6,105 nt of DNA from an uncultured Muribaculaceae bacterium (GTDB lineage: Bacteria; Bacteroidota; Bacteroidia; Bacteroidales; Muribaculaceae): positions 1 through 6,105 of the forward strand of contig CAMWUM010000121.1 of assembly GCA_947177435.1 (NCBI GenBank), read 5' to 3'. Position numbers and translations under genes: made by a program. The stretch's first letter is position 1; each line of letters starts with the position of its first letter. Below, one piece after another: positions 1 to 5,878 of the stretch. The notes under the pieces are model-generated. The model searched no databases, was not told the origin of the DNA, and saw only the letters and a list, made by a program, of their open reading frames with translations.

Positions 1-306
1 GCCATAAACTCCGCCCGCGTGCTGGTGGTGGAGGGCAAGGAGGCCGCCCGCTTCTCGCCTGAGAATGTGGCTGACCTGGGCCAGTGGGCTGCTGAGCAGC
101 CGGCCATCACCGGAGGTTCAATCATCGGCACCGACGGCAAGCAGCTGCAGGTGAAATTCAGCAAGGCTGAGGCCGAGGCGTTTGCCACGGCATGGCGCTT
201 CGCCACGCTCAGCCGCAAGGTGAAGGACGCCACAGCCCTGTACATCAAGCTTAACAACCAGCTCCAGGTGGCCCGCGACCAGGGCGCCAACCATACAGGC
301 CTCTAA
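1..306 (+). CDS. Unrecognised protein, C-terminal part (5' end outside window)
   Basis: The reading frame is open to the left edge and ends with TAA at 304-306, so about 101 C-terminal residues are visible. A GTG at 19 could be a start, but codons upstream of it stay open, so this is more likely the tail of a longer gene. I do not recognise a family. The visible part begins with a short beta-like stretch (ARVLVVEG), has a Gly/Thr-rich turn in the middle (ITGGSIIGTDGK), and ends in a long Ala-rich, probably helical region with mixed charges (KAEAEAFATAWRFATL onward), finishing HTGL. There is no membrane segment and no cysteine in the visible part. It is followed by a small inverted repeat and an 82-bp spacer, which suggests it belongs to a transcript separate from the peptidase gene. 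Codon use, rich in GCC and CTG, resembles the neighbours, which supports it being a real gene. Confidence 0.6.
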   Translation, partial: AINSARVLVVEGKEAARFSPENVADLGQWAAEQPAITGGSIIGTDGKQLQVKFSKAEAEAFATAWRFATLSRKVKDATALYIKLNNQLQVARDQGANHTGL

Positions 307-314
307 GCCGAGGT

Positions 315-332
315 GTCGCCGCAAGCGGCGAC
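315..332 (+). terminator. Perfect GC-rich inverted repeat, possible terminator hairpin
   Basis: The sequence GTCGCCGC-AA-GCGGCGAC is a perfect 8-bp inverted repeat; in RNA it would fold as a 7-bp stem with a CAAG loop. It starts 8 bases after the stop codon of the first gene, which is where a terminator would sit. The bases right after it (TGCAACAGACAAATAATTTT) are not a T-tract, and the first T-run comes about 16 bases later, so it is not a textbook intrinsic terminator. It could instead stabilise the 3' end of the transcript. Confidence 0.4.
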
Positions 333-348
333 TGCAACAGACAAATAA

Positions 349-376
349 TTTTCAATTCTCCATTTTCAATTTTCCA
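349..376 (+). repeat. Two 14-bp A/T-rich tandem repeats before the peptidase gene
   Basis: TTTTCAATTCTCCA (349-362) is followed directly by TTTTCAATTTTCCA (363-376), identical at 13 of 14 positions, and then by a partial third unit (TTTC, 377-380). The repeat lies in the spacer just before the ATG of the peptidase gene at 389, so it probably falls in its promoter or leader. No regulator binding site is recognised. Such pyrimidine-rich repeats could expand or contract by slippage; that is inference. Confidence 0.7.
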
Positions 377-388
377 TTTCTAACAGCA

Positions 389-2518
389 ATGCGCAAAGCA
401 ATCACCGCGTTACTAATCACTTTAGCAACAATTATGGCATCAGCCCAGCATCAAAACCCGTTCCTTGCGCCGTTCGACACGCCCTATGGCACAGTGCCGT
501 TCTCGCAGATCCAAAACAGCGACTATCTGCCAGCCATCGAGCAGGGCATAGCGCAGGCCCGCGCCGAAATCGACGCCATCGTCAACAATCCTGCCGAACC
601 GACATTCGATAACACTATCGTAGCCCTCGAGTGCTCCGAAGGCCCGCTCAACCGCGTGCTCGGCGTTTTCTTTAACATCCTCGAAGCCAACTCCGACGAC
701 GAGTTGATGGAACTTTCGCTGCAAGTGTCGCCACTGCTGAGCAATTATTCCACCGACATCGTGCTCAACGAGGGCCTTTGGAAGCGCATCAAGTCGGTCT
801 ACGACCGCCGCGACACCTTCGGCCTCGACCAGGAGGACAGCATGCTGCTGCAAAAGACATACGACTCTTTCGCCAACTCGGGTGCCAACCTGCAGGGCGA
901 GGACCGCGAGAAGTACCGCAAAATCTCATCGGAACTGTCGGAACTCACCACCGTGTTCGGCCAGAACGTGCTCAAAGAACTGAACACATACGAGATATGG
1001 CTTACCGCCGATGACCTCGACGGGCTGCCCGAGTCGACCAAGCAGGCTGCCGCGCTGGCTGCCAAGGAGAAGGGACGTGAGGGCGAGTATCTGTTCACCC
1101 TGGCTCAGCCCACCTACATCGCTTTCATGAAAAACTCGGCTCGCCCCGACCTGCGCGAGCGCATGTACAAACTCTACCAGAGCCGCAACACCCAGGGCCA
1201 GTACTCCAACCTGGCCAACATACAGCGCATCACCGAACTGCGCCTGCAACTGGCCAACCTGCTTGGCTACAAGACTTTTGCCGATTATAAGTTGAAGAAC
1301 ACGATGGCCCAGACCCCCGAGGCTGTATACTCGCTGCTCGACCGCCTGAGCGAGGCTTACAAGCCCGCCTTGAAGGCTGAGATGGCCGAACTTGAGGCGT
1401 TCGCATCTAAGTATGAGGGCAAGCCCGTGAAGATTCAGCCGTGGGATTACAGCTATTACAGCAACAAGCTCAAGGCCGACAAGTATTCATTTGACGAGGA
1501 GGCCCTGCGTCCTTATTTCCAGCTTGACAATGTGATCGAGGGCGTGTTCGGTCTCGCCACCAAACTTTACGGCCTGAAATTCACCCTCGTTGACAACGTA
1601 GACAAGTATCATCCCGACGTAAACGTATACCGCGTCGACGATGCTGACGGCCGTTACCTTGGCATTCTCTATACCGACTTCTTCCCGCGCGACTCAAAGC
1701 GTCCGGGCGCATGGATGACCAATTTTAAGGACCAGTGGCGCGAAGCTGACGGTACCGATTCTCGCCCCTTGGTGTCAATCGTGATGAACTTCAACAAGCC
1801 CACCGGCGATACCCCCGCGTTGCTCACTCCTTATGAAGTAGAGACTTTCCTCCACGAGTTCGGTCACGCCCTGCACGGTCTCTTCGCCGACTCTAAGTAC
1901 AGTTCGCTCTCAGGCACCTCGGTTTACCGCGACTTTGTGGAGTTGCCCTCTCAATTCAATGAGAACTATCTTACAGAGAAAGAATTCCTCGACGGTTTCG
2001 CCCGCCATTACCAGACCGGCGAGCCCATCCCGCAGGAAATGGTCGACAGGCTCGTGGCTTCGTCGCAGTACGGCGCCGCTTACGCCTGCCTGCGTCAGTT
2101 GATGTTCGGGTATCTCGACATGGCATGGCACACCATTGAGGCTCCCGTGGCCGACCCCGCAGGCTTTGAGGTTGATTCTTACGCATCGGTGGCCATCTTC
2201 CCGCCGGTCGAGGGCACGATGGTGTCGCCGCAGTTCAACCATATTTTCTCGGGCGGCTACGCTGCCGGCTATTACAGCTACAAGTGGGCAGAGGTGCTTG
2301 ACGCAGATGCTTTCGCCAAGTTCAAGCAAAACGGCATATTCGACCCCGAGACCGCCGCATCGTTCCGCGACAATATCCTGCGCAAGGGCGGCACGGCCAA
2401 CCCGGCAGTGCTTTACCGCAACTTCCGCGGCCAAGAGCCAAGCATCGACGCCCTGCTCATCCGCGACGGCATTAAGGCAGACAGCAAGCAAATTGACCTC
2501 CCGCAGCCCAAGGATTGA
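389..2518 (+). CDS. dcp: Exported M3-family zinc metallopeptidase, peptidyl-dipeptidase Dcp type
   Basis: This 709-residue protein is a thimet-oligopeptidase-like (M3) peptidase; Dcp enzymes remove dipeptides from the C-terminus of short peptides. The catalytic motif HEFGHALHG lies at residues 489-497 (zinc ligands H489 and H493, catalytic E490). The third ligand is E518 in DFVELPSQ; the 29-residue spacing from H489 matches the family. The late Tyr-rich motif GYAAGYYSYKW (623-633) supplies the substrate-contacting tyrosines known in the family. The N-terminal body (NPFLAPFDTPYGTVPF onward, NPAEPTFDNTI, VFFNI) has Dcp-type segments. Residues 1-19 form a signal peptide (MRK, hydrophobic core, ASA|Q cleavage) with no lipobox Cys, so a periplasmic soluble enzyme is expected. 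Length is close to that of full Dcp plus a signal peptide, with no frameshift. Its stop overlaps the next start. The spacer before it has no Shine-Dalgarno sequence, as usual in Bacteroidota. Oligopeptidase A (PrlC) is the main alternative, but the signal peptide argues against it. Confidence 0.95.
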   Translation: MRKAITALLITLATIMASAQHQNPFLAPFDTPYGTVPFSQIQNSDYLPAIEQGIAQARAEIDAIVNNPAEPTFDNTIVALECSEGPLNRVLGVFFNILEANSDDELMELSLQVSPLLSNYSTDIVLNEGLWKRIKSVYDRRDTFGLDQEDSMLLQKTYDSFANSGANLQGEDREKYRKISSELSELTTVFGQNVLKELNTYEIWLTADDLDGLPESTKQAAALAAKEKGREGEYLFTLAQPTYIAFMKNSARPDLRERMYKLYQSRNTQGQYSNLANIQRITELRLQLANLLGYKTFADYKLKNTMAQTPEAVYSLLDRLSEAYKPALKAEMAELEAFASKYEGKPVKIQPWDYSYYSNKLKADKYSFDEEALRPYFQLDNVIEGVFGLATKLYGLKFTLVDNVDKYHPDVNVYRVDDADGRYLGILYTDFFPRDSKRPGAWMTNFKDQWREADGTDSRPLVSIVMNFNKPTGDTPALLTPYEVETFLHEFGHALHGLFADSKYSSLSGTSVYRDFVELPSQFNENYLTEKEFLDGFARHYQTGEPIPQEMVDRLVASSQYGAAYACLRQLMFGYLDMAWHTIEAPVADPAGFEVDSYASVAIFPPVEGTMVSPQFNHIFSGGYAAGYYSYKWAEVLDADAFAKFKQNGIFDPETAASFRDNILRKGGTANPAVLYRNFRGQEPSIDALLIRDGIKADSKQIDLPQPKD

Positions 2519-3501
2519 AAACGACGAGTCTGCACATATTAATCTCCGTGGTGGCGGTGGCGCTCTTTGGCCTGGATATGGCCACGGGCGACATCGCCAT
2601 CTCCCTCGCCGACGTATGGCGATCGCTGTGCGGCGGCGAGGTTGACCCGGTCACCGCCCGCATCGTGGTCGATCTGCGCCTGGTCAAGGCCGTGGTGGCC
2701 GTGCTCGTTGGCGCCGCTCTGGCCAGCAGTGGCCTGCAAATGCAGACGCTGTTTCGCAATCCGCTGGCGGGCCCTTACGTGCTTGGCATCACTTCGGGTG
2801 CGAGCCTTGGCGTGGCCCTGTTGATGCTCGGCGCTCCGCTCTTGGGCCTGTCGGCCGGCATGATGTCGGCTGTGGGCGTGGCAGGCGCCGCTTGGATTGG
2901 CGCGGCCGCCGTTCTGGTGGTGGTGGCTGCTGTGAGCGTGCGCATCAAGGACATAATGGTAATCCTCATCCTGGGCATGATGCTCTCGTCAGGCATCGGC
3001 GCGGTGGTGCAGATGCTGCAGTACGTCAGCGACAACGACAGCCTCAAGTCGTTTGTAATCTGGACGATGGGTTCGCTCGGCGATGTCACCAAGCCCCAGT
3101 TGTGGCTGCTCGTGCCGGCTGTCTTGGTCGGCCTGGCCATTGGCGTGGCTCAGATCAAGCCGCTCAACCTGCTGCAGCTCGGTCCGCAGTACGCCCAAAC
3201 GATGGGCCTTAGCATGGGCCGCTCGCGCACGTTCATATTTCTCTCCACCACGCTGCTTGCAGGCACTGTCACTGCATTTTGCGGGCCCATCGGGTTCGTT
3301 GGCCTGGCTGTGCCCCATGTGGCGCGCCGCCTATACGCCAACGCCGACATGCGGGCGCTGATGCCCGGGTCGGTGCTCTTGGGCATAGTTATGATGCTGG
3401 CCTGCGACATAGCCTCTAAGGCGCTGACGGTGCCGATTAACACAGTCACCGCCCTGCTTGGCATCCCGGTGGTGGTGTGGGTGGTAATACGCAATAGATG
3501 A
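2515..3501 (+). CDS. FecCD/BtuC-family ABC importer permease, TTG start
   Basis: This is a 328-residue, very hydrophobic protein of usual family length (about ten membrane helices expected). It would form the inner-membrane channel of a type II ABC importer for ferric siderophore, haem or cobalamin. Diagnostic segments are GLQMQTLFRNPLAGPYVLG (73-91) followed by ITSGASLG, the EAA-like ATPase-contact loop around A227-G231 (QYAQTMGL), and GPIGFVGLAVPHVARR (257-272). The usual arginine motif before the second helix (RLPR or RLPK) reads RLVK at 55-58. An in-frame TGA at 2494-2496 rules out an earlier start. TTG at 2515 is the only start that keeps the first helix (LHILISVVAVALFGL); the next in-frame ATG at 2578 would remove it. 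The TTG overlaps the TGA of the peptidase gene (TTGA), implying translational coupling. The ATPase gene follows after 7 bases. The substrate cannot be assigned, because no binding protein or outer-membrane receptor is nearby. Confidence 0.93.
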   Translation: MKTTSLHILISVVAVALFGLDMATGDIAISLADVWRSLCGGEVDPVTARIVVDLRLVKAVVAVLVGAALASSGLQMQTLFRNPLAGPYVLGITSGASLGVALLMLGAPLLGLSAGMMSAVGVAGAAWIGAAAVLVVVAAVSVRIKDIMVILILGMMLSSGIGAVVQMLQYVSDNDSLKSFVIWTMGSLGDVTKPQLWLLVPAVLVGLAIGVAQIKPLNLLQLGPQYAQTMGLSMGRSRTFIFLSTTLLAGTVTAFCGPIGFVGLAVPHVARRLYANADMRALMPGSVLLGIVMMLACDIASKALTVPINTVTALLGIPVVVWVVIRNR

Positions 3502-3508
3502 TACCGTT

Positions 3509-4237
3509 ATGATTAGGCTTGAAGATTTGACAGTTGGCTACGGCAGCCGCATGCTGATAGAGCACGCCGACTGTGAGTTTGTGTCCGGTCGGCTAGTGGC
3601 CCTCATTGGCCGTAACGGCTCGGGCAAGTCAACGCTGCTGCGTGCCTTGGCCGGCCTGTCTCGTCCGCAGGGCGGGCGAGTGCTGATTGGCGGTCGCGAC
3701 ATTGCTAAGATGACGGCGGCAGAGCGCGCTCGCTCCGTGGCCTTCGTCACAACTGAGCGCGTGAGGATAGCCAACATGCGTTGCCGCGATATTGTGGCTC
3801 TTGGGCGCGCGCCTTACACCGACTGGATTGGACGCCTAAGCCCCGCCGACGAGCGGATAGTAGGGGAGGCGTTGCGCACTGTGGGCATGGAGGACTACGC
3901 CGACCGCACGATGGATAAGATGAGCGACGGCGAGTGCCAGCGCGTGATGGTGGCCCGAGCCTTGGCGCAGGACACGCCCGCCATCCTGCTCGACGAGCCC
4001 ACATCATTTCTCGACATGCCCAACCGTTACCAGCTGTGCAGACTCCTCCGCCGCCTCTGCCGCGAGCGTGGCAAAAGCATCGTATTCTCCACCCACGAGC
4101 TCGACATAGCCCTCAACATCTGCGATGACATCGCCCTGGTCGACAGCCCGCGCCTCATAACACTCCCCTCCGCCGAAATGGAAGCCGCCGGCCACATCCG
4201 CCGCCTCTTTTTTTTCGACATGGGTAAGGAGGATTGA
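3509..4237 (+). CDS. ABC importer ATPase, FecE/BtuD type
   Basis: This 242-residue nucleotide-binding protein would power the FecCD-type permease encoded 7 bases upstream; two copies dimerise on the cytoplasmic face. Walker A is GRNGSGKST (34-42), the ABC signature is MSDGECQR (138-145, a variant of LSGGQ), Walker B is AILLDEP (158-164, catalytic E163), the D-loop is near SFLD (166-169), and the switch histidine is H196 in FSTHELD. The segment after Walker A where a Q-loop glutamine is expected reads VAFVTTERV (77-85), with Thr or Glu instead of Gln. The segment IVALGRAPYT (95-104) is typical of siderophore and B12 importer ATPases. The C-terminus is short, ending LFFFDMGKED, and contains a run of eight T bases (4208-4215). 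ATG at 3509 is the natural start, since MIRLEDLTVGYG is the usual first strand. Substrate choice between iron chelate, haem and cobalamin is open. Confidence 0.93.
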   Translation: MIRLEDLTVGYGSRMLIEHADCEFVSGRLVALIGRNGSGKSTLLRALAGLSRPQGGRVLIGGRDIAKMTAAERARSVAFVTTERVRIANMRCRDIVALGRAPYTDWIGRLSPADERIVGEALRTVGMEDYADRTMDKMSDGECQRVMVARALAQDTPAILLDEPTSFLDMPNRYQLCRLLRRLCRERGKSIVFSTHELDIALNICDDIALVDSPRLITLPSAEMEAAGHIRRLFFFDMGKED

Positions 4238-4248
4238 CGAAAAAGCAT

Positions 4249-4256
4249 TATATTTG
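4249..4256 (+). promoter_or_regulatory. Bacteroidota -7 promoter element for rfbA
   Basis: TATATTTG is an exact match to the Bacteroidota consensus TAnnTTTG. It lies in the 41-bp spacer between the ATPase stop (4237) and the rfbA start (4279), so transcription would begin near 4260-4264 with a leader of roughly 15-20 bases. No clear -33 TTTG is found at the expected distance, because that region is the GC-richer end of the ATPase gene. The leader (AAATTAATTGTCAT) is A/T-rich without a Shine-Dalgarno sequence. This suggests rfbAC can be transcribed independently of the transporter genes. Confidence 0.6.
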
Positions 4257-4278
4257 CGCAAGATAAATTAATTGTCAT

Positions 4279-5175
4279 ATGAAAGGCATAGTTTTGGCCG
4301 GAGGGTCCGGCACCAGGCTTTATCCAATTACCAAGGGCGTGAGCAAGCAGTTGCTGCCGATTTTCGACAAGCCTATGGTATATTATCCCATATCGGTGCT
4401 GATGCTGGCTGGCATCCGCGATATTCTGCTCATTTCGACCCCGGCCGACCTGCCGGCGTTCAAGCGTCTGCTGGGCGACGGTTCGGATTACGGCATCAAT
4501 CTGCAGTACGCTGAGCAGCCTTCGCCCGATGGCTTGGCCCAGGCGTTCATCATAGGCAAGGAGTTCATCGGCGACGACTGCGCCTGCCTTGTGCTCGGCG
4601 ACAATATCTTCCACGGCGCCGGCCTGGTGGATTTACTGAAGGACGCCGTGTACGAGGCAGAGGACAATGGCAATGCCACTGTCTTCGGCTACTGGGTGAG
4701 TGACCCCGAGCGATACGGCGTGGCCGAGTTCGACGCCGATGGCAACTGCCTGAGCATCGAGGAGAAGCCCGCCAAGCCCAAGAGCAACTACGCCGTGGTT
4801 GGCCTTTATTTTTATCCCAACAAGGTGGTGGAGATAGCCCACAGCATCAAGCCTTCGGCGCGCGGCGAGCTCGAGATTACGACGGTCAACCAGTCGTTTC
4901 TCGAAGAGCATCGCCTGAAAGTCAAGACGCTGGGACGCGGGTTCGCATGGCTCGACACCGGCACGCACGACTCGCTGAGCGAGGCGTCGACCTTTGTTGA
5001 GTGCATCGAGAAGCGCCAGGGTCTGAAGATTGCCTGCCTCGAAGGCATCGCCTACCGCAATGGCTGGATAGACGCCGACAAGATGCGCGAACTGGCCAAG
5101 CCCATGCTCAAAAACGATTACGGACGGTATCTGATGCAGGTGATCGAAGAGACCGGTCCCATGCCACAATTCTAA
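4279..5175 (+). CDS. rfbA: Glucose-1-phosphate thymidylyltransferase (dTDP-glucose synthase)
   Basis: RfbA/RmlA joins dTTP and glucose-1-phosphate to give dTDP-glucose and pyrophosphate, the first step to dTDP-L-rhamnose and other dTDP-sugars; it acts in the cytoplasm and is known to be feedback-inhibited by dTDP-rhamnose. The 298 residues match the family's usual length. The nucleotide-binding signature LAGGSGTRL is at 6-14, followed by [12 protein letters not shown] (22-33) with the active-site K23. The metal-binding aspartates are D108 in [10 protein letters not shown] and D226 in [14 protein letters not shown] (161-164) with K163 contacts the sugar phosphate, and VGLYFY (174-179) and RGELEIT (195-201) are also conserved. 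The ATG at 4279 opens directly into the first beta strand (MKGIVLAGG), so the start is secure. rfbC follows 6 bases after the stop, in one transcript. No defect is seen. Confidence 0.97.
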   Translation: MKGIVLAGGSGTRLYPITKGVSKQLLPIFDKPMVYYPISVLMLAGIRDILLISTPADLPAFKRLLGDGSDYGINLQYAEQPSPDGLAQAFIIGKEFIGDDCACLVLGDNIFHGAGLVDLLKDAVYEAEDNGNATVFGYWVSDPERYGVAEFDADGNCLSIEEKPAKPKSNYAVVGLYFYPNKVVEIAHSIKPSARGELEITTVNQSFLEEHRLKVKTLGRGFAWLDTGTHDSLSEASTFVECIEKRQGLKIACLEGIAYRNGWIDADKMRELAKPMLKNDYGRYLMQVIEETGPMPQF

Positions 5176-5181
5176 TTAATA

Positions 5182-5739
5182 ATGGAGATAATCAAGACAG
5201 CAATACCCGGAGCGGTAATCATCGAGCCCAAAGTGTTTTATGACGCACGCGGGTATTTTTTCGAAAGCTTCAGCCAGCGCGAGTTTGAGAAAGCCGTTGG
5301 CTCCGTGCATTTCGTGCAGGACAACGAGAGCAAGTCATCCGGAGGCGTGATGCGCGGCTTGCATTTCCAGCGTCCGCCTTTCACCCAGGCCAAATTGGTG
5401 CGTTGCGTAGAGGGCGCTGTGCTCGACGTGTGCGTTGATATCCGCAAAGGCTCGCCCACTTATGGCCGGCACGTGTCCGTAGAACTCACGGCCGAAAACC
5501 ATCGCCAGTTTTTCGTGCCTCGGGGATGCGCCCACGGATTTGCAGTGTTGTCGCCTACGGCCATATTCCAATATAAGTGCGACAACTATTACGCGCCCCA
5601 GGCCGACGGAGGCATCAGCATACTCGACGCCTCGCTCGGCATCGACTGGCGCATCGATCCGGCCGCCGCGCTTCTGAGCGAAAAAGATACCCGCCACCCC
5701 CTGCTCGCCGATTTCGACTCGCCTTTCGTCTACGAATAA
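5182..5739 (+). CDS. rfbC: dTDP-4-dehydrorhamnose 3,5-epimerase
   Basis: RfbC/RmlC inverts C3 and C5 of dTDP-4-keto-6-deoxyglucose, the third step of dTDP-L-rhamnose synthesis. The 185 residues form one cupin domain of standard length. Conserved active-site parts are visible: GVMRGLHFQ (55-63) with the catalytic base H61, QAKLVRC (69-75) with K71, FFVPRGCAHGFAVLS (110-124), the tyrosine-rich stretch YKCDNYYAP (131-139) with Y131 as the probable acid, and LSEKDTRHP (165-173), whose D169 should pair with H61. D155 in LGIDW is also a family landmark. Residue roles are transferred from studied RmlC enzymes. The ATG at 5182 comes 6 bases after the rfbA stop, within AT-rich sequence. The usual partners rfbB and rfbD do not follow; instead a spacer with a new promoter begins after the stop. 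Confidence 0.97.
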   Translation: MEIIKTAIPGAVIIEPKVFYDARGYFFESFSQREFEKAVGSVHFVQDNESKSSGGVMRGLHFQRPPFTQAKLVRCVEGAVLDVCVDIRKGSPTYGRHVSVELTAENHRQFFVPRGCAHGFAVLSPTAIFQYKCDNYYAPQADGGISILDASLGIDWRIDPAAALLSEKDTRHPLLADFDSPFVYE

Positions 5740-5800
5740 TGGGCAAAAACGGCGGTTCGTCAGAAAAACCCGCGCTTTCGCACAACATTGGCCAAAATAT

Positions 5801-5831
5801 TTTTCTTTTGCTGAAAACGGCGTTAACTTTG
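5801..5831 (+). promoter_or_regulatory. Bacteroidota-type promoter for the gene at 5879
   Basis: TAACTTTG at 5824-5831 matches the -7 consensus TAnnTTTG exactly. At the expected distance upstream (19 bases) is TTTT at 5801-5804, close to the -33 TTTG; a true TTTG at 5807-5810 is only 13 bases away, which is short. Transcription would begin near 5835-5839, giving a leader of about 40 bases that is A-rich and almost without G (ATCAAAAAACAAATCATTA), typical of well-translated Bacteroidota genes. The rest of the 139-bp spacer after rfbC has no clear intrinsic terminator. It does hold a palindrome TTGGCCAA (5788-5795), the palindrome AAAATATTTT (5794-5803), and a 9-bp direct repeat AAAACGGCG (5746-5754 and 5814-5822). 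Confidence 0.7.
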
Positions 5832-5878
5832 CATCGTAATCAAAAAACAAATCATTAACACAAATAAATCTTAAAACT

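Noticed and set aside
346..353. TAATTTTC as a possible -7 promoter element for the peptidase gene
   Set aside because: It lacks the final G of TAnnTTTG, has no -33 partner, and overlaps the A/T-rich tandem repeat, so the match is likely to be chance.
349..376. Short tandem repeats as a CRISPR array
   Set aside because: The units are adjacent without spacers and only 14 bp long, and no cas genes are present.
1910..2491. Open frame of 193 codons on the minus strand inside the peptidase gene
   Set aside because: It lies wholly opposite a well-conserved coding region, including the M3 active-site half, and has no recognisable motif. Such frames are a by-product of GC-rich codon use.
4226..4232. 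AAGGAGG, a perfect Shine-Dalgarno sequence at the end of the ATPase gene
   Set aside because: It is 46 bases before the rfbA start, too far to act. The only nearby start (TTG at 4234) is 1 base away and gives a 10-codon frame. The bases simply encode K-E-D, and Bacteroidota rarely use this signal.
4633..5169. Open frame of 178 codons on the minus strand opposite rfbA
   Set aside because: It is antisense to conserved rfbA sequence and shows no domain or promoter; it is a shadow frame.
5746..5822. 9-bp direct repeat AAAACGGCG flanking 59 bases, as possible mobile-element target duplication
   Set aside because: The enclosed sequence has no terminal inverted repeats or coding content, and a 9-mer repeat this close can be chance.
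5577..5858. Open frame of 93 codons on the plus strand overlapping the end of rfbC and the spacer
   Set aside because: Most of it is an out-of-frame reading of rfbC (Arg/Pro-rich), and the rest reads through the promoter region.
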